NCBI RefSeq assembly: GCF_018613755.1
Contig: NZ_JAGGPP010000001.1
Location: 124,001-188,000 of the forward strand
Source of the DNA: Arthrobacter sp. ISL-72
GTDB taxonomy: Bacteria > Actinomycetota > Actinomycetes > Actinomycetales > Micrococcaceae
Length of the DNA stretch: 64,000 bases
Direction: 5' to 3'
Of the stretch, positions 34,722 to 42,323 are shown piece by piece (the first letter of the stretch is position 1; each line of letters starts with the position of its first letter). The position numbers were made by a program, and so were the translations under genes. The notes beneath the pieces are model-generated. The model saw only the letters and a program-made list of their open reading frames with translations, did not search any database and had not been told where the DNA came from.

Positions 34722-35219
34722 ATGGAGCTTGCCGTATTCAACGGGGCGGACCGCGCGGAAGTCACCGCCGCACTTCGCCCCTGTATTGATGTCCAGCGCT
34801 GGGTAGACCAGATCGCTGATGCCCGCCCGTTCGCCAACAGCCAGGCTTTGCTGGACTTCGCCCGGAATGCTGCGTCCCCGTTCACGCCGGACGAGGTGGA
34901 GTCGGCCATGGCCCACCACCCGCGCATCGGGGAGCGCCCCACCGCCGCCACCACCGAGGCCTCCATGTCCCGCTCGGAGCAGGCCGGCGTGGATCCTTCA
35001 GACCAGGACGTGACCGGGGCCCTGGCCGAGGGCAACCGGGCCTACGAGGAAAAGTTCGGCCGGGTGTTCCTGATCCGTGCCGCGGGACGCACCGCGCCGG
35101 AAATCCTGGCAGCACTGCACGAACGCCTCACCCACACCCCCGACGAAGAAGACGCCATAGTGGCCCAGCAGCTGCGCGAAATCGCCCTGCTCCGGCTCGA
35201 AGGAGTGATCAGCGAATGA
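34722..35219 (+). CDS. uraD: 2-oxo-4-hydroxy-4-carboxy-5-ureidoimidazoline (OHCU) decarboxylase
   Basis: 165 residues from ATG 34722. All-helical OHCU decarboxylase fold; the active-site HPRIGE is present (AMAHHPRIGERP), followed by SRSEQAGV and the conserved NRAYEEKFGRVFLIRAAGRTAPEIL. It performs the last step of urate to S-allantoin conversion. Stop overlaps uraH as ATGA. Urate oxidase is not visible in the window, so the pathway is only partly encoded here. Confidence 0.93.
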   Translation: MELAVFNGADRAEVTAALRPCIDVQRWVDQIADARPFANSQALLDFARNAASPFTPDEVESAMAHHPRIGERPTAATTEASMSRSEQAGVDPSDQDVTGALAEGNRAYEEKFGRVFLIRAAGRTAPEILAALHERLTHTPDEEDAIVAQQLREIALLRLEGVISE

Positions 35220-35557
35220 CCGTTTCACAGGTGACCACCCACATCCTGGACACCGGGGCCGGGCGCCCGGCTGCCGGCGTCGCCGTCGAGCTTTACGCGC
35301 GCGACGGCGGCGGATGGAACCTCATTGCTTCGGGCGCCACTGACGGTGACGGCCGGGCGAAGGACCTTGGTCCGGAGCTTCTCCCTGCCGGGACGTACCG
35401 GCTGAACTTCGCCACCGGCGCTTACTACGAGGGCCTGGGCACGGCCACGTTCTTCCCGGAGGTGGACCTGGTGTTCACAGTGTCCGACGCCGGTGAGCAC
35501 TACCACGTCCCGCTGCTGCTCAGTCCGTTCGCCTACTCAACGTACCGCGGCAGCTAA
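35216..35557 (+). CDS. uraH: 5-Hydroxyisourate hydrolase (transthyretin-like)
   Basis: 113 residues. The transthyretin-fold signatures are intact: N-terminal VTTHILDTGAGRPAAGVAVELY with the active-site His, and the C-terminal PLLLSPFAYSTYRGS including the YRGS tetrapeptide that separates hydroxyisourate hydrolases from true transthyretins. It converts 5-hydroxyisourate to OHCU, the substrate of the preceding gene, with which it is coupled by a 4-base overlap. No signal peptide, so cytosolic. Confidence 0.95.
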   Translation: MTVSQVTTHILDTGAGRPAAGVAVELYARDGGGWNLIASGATDGDGRAKDLGPELLPAGTYRLNFATGAYYEGLGTATFFPEVDLVFTVSDAGEHYHVPLLLSPFAYSTYRGS

Positions 35558-35580
35558 CCCAACCCGCCGCAGCCCCCACC

Positions 35581-35660
35581 CCCGCCGGACGAGTTTTTGT
35601 CCACTTAACGCGCCCAAAAACGCTTTTATAGGCCATTATGTGGACAAAAACTCGGGCGGG
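35581..35660. repeat. Long inverted repeat after uraH
   Basis: CGAGTTTTTGTCCAC (35590-35604) and GTGGACAAAAACTCG (35640-35654) are perfectly complementary over 15 bases and flanked by CCCGCC / GGCGGG with a 3-base bulge. The 35-base loop is AT-rich with TTTTATAGG. It could terminate uraDH transcription, but the T-run lies inside the stem, which is unusual. Confidence 0.6.
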
Positions 35661-35691
35661 AGGGGCGGTGCGGGGCAGTAGGCTAGAAGGC

Positions 35692-36042
35692 ATGGCTTCT
35701 GAAGACACCCCCGCCGAGCGGCGGGATATCACCGTCCGCCGCGCGCCCAGATACGTGCCGTTCCTCATACTGGGCGGACTCGTGGGCATCATTGCGGCGG
35801 CGGTCATCGCATATGCGCTGCCGGGAGACGCGAGCTACGATCCCAGCTCCGTCTTCGGGTTCTTCATGGTCCTTTTCGGCGCCGGCGGTGTGATTTTGGG
35901 CGCCATTGCTGCCCTCCTGCTGGACCGGCTCAGCGTCCGGCGGGCCAGGCACGCCGTCGTCGAAGCGGTTCCGGACACCGATTCCGACGGCGGCCCGGAA
36001 GACGGCGCCGACAGCGGCACCGGGCCGGGCTCCCGGTCATAA
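35692..36042 (+). CDS. Small two-helix membrane protein, unknown function
   Basis: 116 residues from ATG 35692. Two hydrophobic segments (YVPFLILGGLVGIIAAAVIAYALP and VFGFFMVLFGAGGVILGAIAALLLD) with an acidic, Gly-rich C-terminal tail. Proteins of this size and layout sit upstream of purF in many actinobacteria. No ribosome site is convincing; instead TAGGCT (35679-35684) ends 7 bases before ATG, so the message is probably leaderless. I do not recognise a biochemical role. Confidence 0.7.
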   Translation: MASEDTPAERRDITVRRAPRYVPFLILGGLVGIIAAAVIAYALPGDASYDPSSVFGFFMVLFGAGGVILGAIAALLLDRLSVRRARHAVVEAVPDTDSDGGPEDGADSGTGPGSRS

Positions 36043-36077
36043 ACCGGCGGCCGGAAAAGTCCTACCCCATCCCGTGA

Positions 36078-36083
36078 GATAAT
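36078..36083 (+). promoter_or_regulatory. -10-like hexamer for leaderless purF start
   Basis: GATAAT is separated by exactly 6 bases from the GTG start of purF at 36090, and there is no ribosome site between them. This is the spacing expected when transcription starts on the start codon itself. Confidence 0.5.
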
Positions 36084-36089
36084 CGACCA

Positions 36090-37763
36090 GTGGCACGCGG
36101 CGATGGAAAACTTTCTCATGATCTTCTCCCTGGCGAAAAAGGCCCCCAGGACGCTTGCGGCGTCTTCGGGGTCTGGGCACCAGGTGAAGAAGTAGCAAAA
36201 CTTACCTATTACGGGCTGTATGCATTGCAGCACCGCGGTCAGGAGTCGGCTGGCATAGCAACCAGCGACGGCAAGCGGATCAACGTCTACAAGGACATGG
36301 GCCTCGTATCCCAGGTCTTTGACGAGACCACGCTGAACACCCTGACCGGGCACTTGGCCGTCGGCCACTGCCGTTACTCCACTACCGGCGCCAGCCACTG
36401 GGCCAATGCCCAGCCCACGCTGGGCGCCACGGCCACGGGCACGGTGGCCCTGGCCCACAACGGCAACCTGACCAACACCGCCGAGCTCAACGCCATGATC
36501 AACGAGCGCAACGGCGGCCAGCTCAGCGGCGAGATGAAGCAGGGCAACACCTCTGACACCGCTTTGGTGACGGCACTGCTGGAGGGTGAAGAGGGCAAGT
36601 CCCTCGAGCAGACGGCCACTGAGCTGCTGCCTAAGATCAAGGGCGGATTCTGCTTCGTCTTCATGGATGAGGGCACCCTTTACGCGGCGCGCGACACCTA
36701 CGGCATCCGTCCGCTGGTCCTCGGCCGGCTGGAGCGCGGCTGGGTGGTCGCCTCCGAGCAGTCGGCCCTGGCCACGGTCGGTGCCAGCTTCATCCGCGAA
36801 ATCGAACCCGGCGAGTTCATCGCCATCGACGAAGAGGGCGTGCGGTCCCAGCGCTTTGCGGAGCCGACGCCGGCGGGTTGCGTTTTCGAGTACGTCTACC
36901 TTGCCCGTCCGGACGCCGCCATCGCGGGCCGCTCCGTGTACGAATCCCGCGTGGAGATGGGCCGCCAGCTGGCCCGGGAAAACACCCAGGAAGCGGACAT
37001 CGTCATCCCGGTTCCCGAGTCGGGCACGCCCGCCGCCGTGGGCTACGCCGAGGAATCCGGCATCCCGTTCGCACACGGTTTCGTCAAGAACTCCTACGTC
37101 GGCCGCACGTTCATCCAGCCCTCGCAGACGCTGCGCCAGCTGGGCATCCGGCTCAAGCTCAACGCGCTGGAGTCCGTGATCCGTGGCAAGCGCGTGGTGG
37201 TGGTGGATGACTCGATCGTCCGCGGCAACACGCAGCGCGCCATCGTCCGGATGCTCCGCGAAGCCGGTGCCGCCGCCGTCCACGTCAAGATCTCCTCCCC
37301 GCCGGTCCAGTGGCCCTGCTTCTACGGCATCGACTTCGCCTCCCGGGCGGAGCTGATCGCCAACGGCGCCACCATCGAGGAAATTTCCCAGGCCATCGGC
37401 GCCGATTCGCTGGCGTACATTTCCGAGGACGGCATGATCGGTGCCACCCAGCAGCCGCGCGAACGCCTGTGCACCGCCTGCTTCACGGGCAAGTACCCGA
37501 TCGAACTCCCGGGTTCGGACAAGCTGGGCAAGAACCTGCTGGAACGCAGGGACCTGGGCGGTCTGAAGCCGTCGCCTTCCGCGCTTCCCGGCGAGACAGC
37601 TGCGCTGACCGTGGACTCCCATGAGGACCCGGCCGAGAAGTCCGGCGCCACCGGCTGCGACCCGGGCCCGGACTCGGAGTTTGAAAACCTGCTCACCGAA
37701 GCCGACCTCGTGCCAGACGTACACGCCGCTGCCGCCGGCGCTGACAAGAAAGAGTCCCTATGA
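36090..37763 (+). CDS. purF: Amidophosphoribosyltransferase
   Basis: 557 residues from GTG 36090. It commits PRPP and glutamine to purine synthesis. A short propeptide ends before Cys23 (DACGVFGVW), the expected N-terminal nucleophile after processing. The PRPP loop is VVVVDDSIVRGNTQRA. Four cysteines at the places used for a [4Fe-4S] cluster in the Bacillus-type enzyme are present (AGCVFEYVYLARPD, WPCFYGID and the pair LCTACFTG). The C-terminal about 50 residues are a variable acidic tail. It overlaps purM by 4 bases. Confidence 0.96.
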   Translation: MARGDGKLSHDLLPGEKGPQDACGVFGVWAPGEEVAKLTYYGLYALQHRGQESAGIATSDGKRINVYKDMGLVSQVFDETTLNTLTGHLAVGHCRYSTTGASHWANAQPTLGATATGTVALAHNGNLTNTAELNAMINERNGGQLSGEMKQGNTSDTALVTALLEGEEGKSLEQTATELLPKIKGGFCFVFMDEGTLYAARDTYGIRPLVLGRLERGWVVASEQSALATVGASFIREIEPGEFIAIDEEGVRSQRFAEPTPAGCVFEYVYLARPDAAIAGRSVYESRVEMGRQLARENTQEADIVIPVPESGTPAAVGYAEESGIPFAHGFVKNSYVGRTFIQPSQTLRQLGIRLKLNALESVIRGKRVVVVDDSIVRGNTQRAIVRMLREAGAAAVHVKISSPPVQWPCFYGIDFASRAELIANGATIEEISQAIGADSLAYISEDGMIGATQQPRERLCTACFTGKYPIELPGSDKLGKNLLERRDLGGLKPSPSALPGETAALTVDSHEDPAEKSGATGCDPGPDSEFENLLTEADLVPDVHAAAAGADKKESL

Positions 37764-38920
37764 CTTCCGCATCCTCCACTGCTGACATGAATGCCGCCCA
37801 GAAAGCCGGGATCACCTACGCCTCTGCCGGCGTGGACGTCGAAGCGGGAGACCGCGCCGTTGAACTGATGAAGGACGCCGTCAAGGCAACCCACAATGCA
37901 TCGGTGATCGGCGGCGTCGGCGGTTTCGCGGGCCTCTACGACGTCTCCAAGCTGCTGACCTACAAGAAGCCCCTGCTGGCAACGTCCACCGACGGCGTGG
38001 GCACCAAGGTGGCCATCGCCCAGGCCATGGACATCCACGACACCATTGGTTTCGACCTGGTGGGCATGGTGGTTGACGACATCGTGGTGGTAGGCGCCGA
38101 GCCGCTCTACATGACGGACTACATCGCCTGCGGCAAGGTTGTTCCCGAGCGCATCGCCGACATCGTCCGCGGCATCGCAGCTGCCTGCTCCGTAGCGGGG
38201 ACCGCCCTGGTGGGCGGCGAGACCGCCGAGCACCCGGGCCTGCTGGGCGAGCACGAGTACGACGTCGCCGGTGCCGCCACCGGTGTGGTCGAAGCTGACG
38301 CCCTGCTGGGCCCGGACCGCGTCCGCGCCGGCGACGTGGTGATCGGCATGGCCTCCTCCGGACTGCACTCCAACGGCTACTCCCTGGTCCGCCGCGTCAT
38401 CAACCACGCCGGCTGGGCACTGGACCGCCAGGTGTCCGAGCTAGGGCGCACCCTGGGCGAGGAACTGCTGGAACCCACCCGCGTGTACGCCGCCGACTGC
38501 CTGGACCTGGCCCGTACCTTCCCGGTCACCGCCGGCGCCGCAGTCCACGGCTTCAGCCATGTCACCGGCGGCGGCCTCGCAGCCAACCTCGCCCGTGTCC
38601 TCCCCCAGGGCCTCATCGCCACCGTGGACCGCGCCACGTGGGAACTGCCCGCCATCTTCAAGCTGGTCTCGGAACTGGGCAACGTCCCGCTGGCCGACCT
38701 CGAGCGCACGCTCAACCTGGGCGTGGGCATGGTGGCCATCGTCTCCCCGGAAGCCGCCGACGCCGCCGTGAACCGCCTCAACGATCGGGGCCTTCCGTCC
38801 TGGATCATGGGCACCGTCGAGGAGAACTCCGACGCCATCGTCAAGACCGGCCCCGACTACGTCCAAGGTGCCAAGGGTGTTGACGGCGGCGCAGTCCGAC
38901 TGGTGAACGCCTACGCCTAA
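37760..38920 (+). CDS. purM: Phosphoribosylformylglycinamidine cyclo-ligase (AIR synthase)
   Basis: 386 residues; ATG 37760 overlaps the purF stop as ATGA. It closes the imidazole ring in purine synthesis with ATP. Family motifs: ITYASAGVDVEAGDRAVELMK, IGGVGGFAGLYD, ATSTDGVGTKVAIAQ, DLVGMVVDDIVVVGAEPLYMTDYIA, GGETAEHPGLL, IGMASSGLHSNGYSLVRRV and HVTGGGL. Its stop overlaps the stop of the convergent VOC gene by 4 bases (CTAA). Confidence 0.96.
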   Translation: MTSASSTADMNAAQKAGITYASAGVDVEAGDRAVELMKDAVKATHNASVIGGVGGFAGLYDVSKLLTYKKPLLATSTDGVGTKVAIAQAMDIHDTIGFDLVGMVVDDIVVVGAEPLYMTDYIACGKVVPERIADIVRGIAAACSVAGTALVGGETAEHPGLLGEHEYDVAGAATGVVEADALLGPDRVRAGDVVIGMASSGLHSNGYSLVRRVINHAGWALDRQVSELGRTLGEELLEPTRVYAADCLDLARTFPVTAGAAVHGFSHVTGGGLAANLARVLPQGLIATVDRATWELPAIFKLVSELGNVPLADLERTLNLGVGMVAIVSPEAADAAVNRLNDRGLPSWIMGTVEENSDAIVKTGPDYVQGAKGVDGGAVRLVNAYA

Positions 38921-39780
38921 CCAACTCCCATCGGAGCACTCGGCGTTTCAAGCTCCAGCACGCTGAACACACCGCCCTGCGGATCCTTCAGGGTGGCCAC
39001 GCTTCCGGCCTCGTCCTCACCGTCACCCTCAACTTCCGGTCCGACGAGGACGGCGGCGCCCGCCGCCACCGCTGCAGCCACTGCCTCCTCGATGCTGGAG
39101 ACGCCGAAATACACCTGCCAGCCGGTCTGCGCCAGGTCCTCCTGCCGCAGGCCCTCCTCCGCCCAGGCCTCCTCCGGCTCGTCCTCCTGCGGCAGCGGGG
39201 CGATCCCCGCCACTTCGGCGCCGTTCACCAGCAGCGTGGTGTACGTGCCGCCGTCGTCCTGGGGATATTCGGTGACCTCGTGCCCGAAGAGCTGCTGGAA
39301 GAAAGCGACGGCGGCCTGCGGCTCGGGAGTGAGCAGCTCCGCCCAGGAGAGGGCACCCGGTTCGTTGTAGCGCGCTGCACCCGTATGCGTTCCCGGCTGC
39401 CATACTCCCGTGGTGCCGCCGCCGGGCGGCGCCAGGAAGACCATGGTCCCGGTGTCCCCCACTTCTTCCGGCCCGAACTCCACGGAACCGCCCGCATGCC
39501 GAACATCCTCCGCCATGGCCTCGGCATCTACGGCTGCGAAGTAGATGTTCCACTGAGCGGCTTTGCCGGATGCCTCCTGCTGCGGGTTCCGGGGTGCGAT
39601 GACGGTGATGAGGTCATCGCCCAGGAACGCCTTCGAGTAGCTGCGCCCGTCCGGCGTGGGCAGGTCCTCGTAGCGCCACCCGAACACTGCGGCGTAGAAC
39701 GATTTGGCGGCCTCCACATCCCTGGTCTGCAGGTCCGTCCAGCAGATTTCGCCTACCTCAAACGTGGTCCGCCCGGTCAT
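38917..39780 (-). CDS. VOC (glyoxalase/bleomycin-resistance) protein with two domains
   Basis: 287 residues with two similar halves. Domain 1 starts GEICWTDLQTRDVEAAKSFYAAVFGW; domain 2 starts GALSWAELLTPEPQAAVAFFQQLFGHEV, about 130 residues later. Both fit the VOC beta-alpha-beta-beta-beta pattern of actinobacterial CFP30B-like proteins. No substrate can be assigned; possible metal-dependent enzyme or binding protein. ATG 39780 has a modest CAGGG site. Confidence 0.8.
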   Translation of the reverse strand: MTGRTTFEVGEICWTDLQTRDVEAAKSFYAAVFGWRYEDLPTPDGRSYSKAFLGDDLITVIAPRNPQQEASGKAAQWNIYFAAVDAEAMAEDVRHAGGSVEFGPEEVGDTGTMVFLAPPGGGTTGVWQPGTHTGAARYNEPGALSWAELLTPEPQAAVAFFQQLFGHEVTEYPQDDGGTYTTLLVNGAEVAGIAPLPQEDEPEEAWAEEGLRQEDLAQTGWQVYFGVSSIEEAVAAAVAAGAAVLVGPEVEGDGEDEAGSVATLKDPQGGVFSVLELETPSAPMGVG

Positions 39781-40058
39781 GATGTGCCCTGCTTGTAGCT
39801 CTGGACTTCTGGCATCGAACTCAATCCCCTAAGAACCGCTTACTGGACCCTGACGGGACACGCTGACGAAATCGGGCGACGAATCGGCCCACGCCCAACC
39901 TAGTACCGGCCACTGACACTGACAACATCCCACCGGATTCCCGCGGCCGGACATAGGGACACTCGTTGTGGTGGCCGGGCCTCGAGAGGAGAATAGCCCC
40001 CGAAACGGATCGCCAATTAGGTGCGGTCCCAGCCAGATTTTCCGGAACGGAGTGCACT

Positions 40059-40868
40059 ATGGCCGGCCTCGTGGACATTAACGGGCACCCTACCTGGGTC
40101 GACGACCGCGGAGGAGGCGGCACACCCCTCCTGCTGCTGCACGGCGGCCTGGGGAACAGTGATGACCTCTTGAACAGCATGGGGCCCGGCCTTTCGGAGC
40201 ACTTCCGCCTGATCGCTTTCGACCGCCGCGGCCATGGCTACACCGCCGACACCGACGCCGACTTCCACTACGAGGACATGGCGGCTGAGACCATTGCGGT
40301 ACTGGAACAAGTGGTAGGCGGCCCTGCCCATCTTGTCGGATGGAGCGACGGCGGAATCATTGCCCTCCTCGTCGCGCTCCGCCGTCCGGACCTGGTGAAC
40401 AAGCTTGTTGCCATCGGTGCGAACTACCATTTCGACGGCAGCATGCCAGTGGAAATGGAGCCGGAATCTCCGGTGTCGCAGCAGCTCGGCAGGGCCTACG
40501 CGGAACGGTCCCCTGACGGAGCCGAGCACCTGGAGGTCGTCCTGCAAAAGAGTTTCCGGATGTTCAGTAGCGAGCCGGTCCTCACAACGGCCGATATCGC
40601 CAGAATCAGCCGACCTGCCCTGGTTGTGGTGGGCGACGACGACATGGTCGCGCTGCCGCACACCGTGTCCCTGTACGAAGCCCTGCCTGACGCCCAGCTG
40701 GCGGTGGTTCCCGGGGCCTCCCACGGGCTGCCCCTGGAACAGCCGGCCGCCGTCAACAGCCTCATTCTCAGCTTTTTGGCCGCTGCCGGTCCGCCCCGGA
40801 CATTAATGCCGATCCGCCGTGCACAGGCCGCAGCGCGTGCACAGGCGGCAGGCGCGGACGGCAGCTGA
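40059..40868 (+). CDS. Alpha/beta-hydrolase
   Basis: 269 residues from ATG 40059 (CGGAG upstream). Oxyanion loop LLLHGGLGNS, the nucleophile elbow VGWSDGGIIA (Ser in G-x-S-x-G), DRRGHG, and the acid and histidine at VVVGDDDMVALPH and GASHGLPLEQP complete the catalytic triad. Fits the broad esterase/haloperoxidase-like group; substrate unknown. The extra C-terminal tail is Ala/Arg-rich. Isolated gene ended by a hairpin at 40878. Confidence 0.82.
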   Translation: MAGLVDINGHPTWVDDRGGGGTPLLLLHGGLGNSDDLLNSMGPGLSEHFRLIAFDRRGHGYTADTDADFHYEDMAAETIAVLEQVVGGPAHLVGWSDGGIIALLVALRRPDLVNKLVAIGANYHFDGSMPVEMEPESPVSQQLGRAYAERSPDGAEHLEVVLQKSFRMFSSEPVLTTADIARISRPALVVVGDDDMVALPHTVSLYEALPDAQLAVVPGASHGLPLEQPAAVNSLILSFLAAAGPPRTLMPIRRAQAAARAQAAGADGS

Positions 40869-40877
40869 CAGCAGAAA

Positions 40878-40920
40878 GGCCCGTGAGAGCACGCCGGAAT
40901 CCGGCATGGCCTCACGGGCC
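40878..40920 (+). terminator. Terminator hairpin after alpha/beta-hydrolase
   Basis: GGCCCGTGAG (40878-40887) pairs with CTCACGGGCC (40911-40920), with an inner GCCGGA/TCCGGC stem. It is followed by TCATAACT, a weak U-run. Confidence 0.7.
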
Positions 40921-41047
40921 TCATAACTCAGGTCAGCACACTGGGTGCTGGAAAAGAAGAGCAGAAGCGTCGTACGGGTCACGGTGGTGAGAAGTTCGAC
41001 GGCGGCGCGCCGCTAAGTGCCGTGACGGCAGGCTCAGCGGGCGACAA

Positions 41048-41281
41048 CTAGCCGATGCGACGGGTGTCTACCTCGTCGTCGTCCTCTTCCAAATCATCCG
41101 CGTACTTGTCCACATAAGCCGAATAATCCGGTTCAACCGGCTCACTCGAGAAACGGCTCGGTGCACGACCCTCCGTGCTCTTGAGCTCACGCTGAAGAGC
41201 TGAGTAGTCAGTGTTCGGGGAATAGTACTTAATATCCCGAGCCTGCTTGGTAGCTTTTGCCTTTTGACGGCCGCGCCCCAT
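41048..41281 (-). CDS. DUF3073 protein
   Basis: 77 residues from ATG 41281, with AAAAGGGGG upstream. It starts MGRGRQKAKATKQARDIKYY, the diagnostic N-terminus of DUF3073, a small highly basic-then-acidic actinobacterial protein. The C-terminal third is an acidic stretch (DDLEEDDDEVD). Function unknown. The same family is found widely near purine genes in actinobacteria, consistent with purF-purM a few kb away. Confidence 0.9.
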   Translation of the reverse strand: MGRGRQKAKATKQARDIKYYSPNTDYSALQRELKSTEGRAPSRFSSEPVEPDYSAYVDKYADDLEEDDDEVDTRRIG

Positions 41282-41561
41282 GGCGTGACCCCCTTTTGTA
41301 CTCGGACCGGAGGTGGTCACCATTGGCGTTAGTGAGGCCCCGGAATGTTTGGTCAATTTGTCGTACACCTAGATTACATGCTTTCAGCGGTAACTGCTCC
41401 CCGGTTTCGCACCACTGGGCAACTGTTGCCACGTTTGCGCTGGTCCGGGCCATATCCGGTCCCCGTTTTTCTTCGGTAGAGTCGTTTGAGCGACTCCACG
41501 CCACCGGCTGCAGACATGGCGGCCGGCCGAGGAAAAAGACGCCGGGAAGGTGAATCCTTAC

Positions 41562-42320
41562 GTGACTGACGAGAACACAAGCACCAGCGCCGGGAACCGG
41601 AAGGCAACCCCGGGCAGCGGAATGCCGCCGGTCATTCCGCCCCCGCCTGCCCGGCCGCCGACCAGCAGCCTTCCCGTCCAGCAGCCTGCTGGCCCTCCGA
41701 CGAACAACAGACTGCCCAAGGACAACGCCACCGGCAAGCCTGCCAAGGACAACCCGCCCACCAGCAACAAATCGGCGGCAGAACGAAGGCAGACGCTACT
41801 GAAGGTCGGCTTCGTGGCGGGCGCCCTGGTGGTGCTGGGACTGCTCGTCTGGGGGCTGGTTGCGCTGCTCGCGAGCGGAAGCCGGGAGTCCGAAAGCCAG
41901 CCCACCACGCCGGCCCCCGCCGCGTCGGAGTCGGCGTCGCCGTCTGCGCAGCCAACCCGCTCCCAGCTTCCCCAGGACGGCGTCAGTGCGCTCGACTACC
42001 AGCTGGGTGACTGCTTCGAGAGCTTCGACCCCGAAGCCACCGAATCCCGCGTGGTGGCCTGCACCACCGGGCATTCCGCGCAGCTGGTCGCAGTGCACCG
42101 CTACGCGGAATCGGACTCCTATCCTGGCATCGATGCGCTGCGGAAGAAGGGCCGCGAGATTTGCCAGGGCGCCGGACTGACCGACGCCGTGGCCAACTAC
42201 GTCCTCATGCAGCGCAACGCGTACCCCAGCGATACAAGCTGGGACCAGGGCGACCGCCGGGTGGACTGCTACGTCACGGCTGACAAGGGCAACGTCATCA
42301 TGGAGTCGCTTCTCCCCTGA
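41562..42320 (+). CDS. Membrane-anchored septum-formation-like (DUF4190-linked) protein
   Basis: 252 residues from GTG 41562, which has GGAAGGTGA eight bases upstream (GTG 41550 possible). A Pro/Asn-rich cytoplasmic N-terminus of about 75 residues is followed by one membrane helix (VGFVAGALVVLGLLVWGLVALLA) and a Ser/Pro/Ala linker, then an extracytoplasmic domain with LGDCFESFDP, VACTTGHSAQLVAV, YPGIDALRKKGREIC, matching the actinobacterial septum-formation family pattern (DCF..., HD/HS..). Three or four cysteines could form disulfides. Role in division is by family name only. Confidence 0.65.
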   Translation: MTDENTSTSAGNRKATPGSGMPPVIPPPPARPPTSSLPVQQPAGPPTNNRLPKDNATGKPAKDNPPTSNKSAAERRQTLLKVGFVAGALVVLGLLVWGLVALLASGSRESESQPTTPAPAASESASPSAQPTRSQLPQDGVSALDYQLGDCFESFDPEATESRVVACTTGHSAQLVAVHRYAESDSYPGIDALRKKGREICQGAGLTDAVANYVLMQRNAYPSDTSWDQGDRRVDCYVTADKGNVIMESLLP

Positions 42321-42323
42321 GGC

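Noticed and set aside
35835..37724. 629-codon minus-strand frame opposite purF
   Set aside because: Antisense shadow of purF; composition is typical of GC-rich mirror frames.
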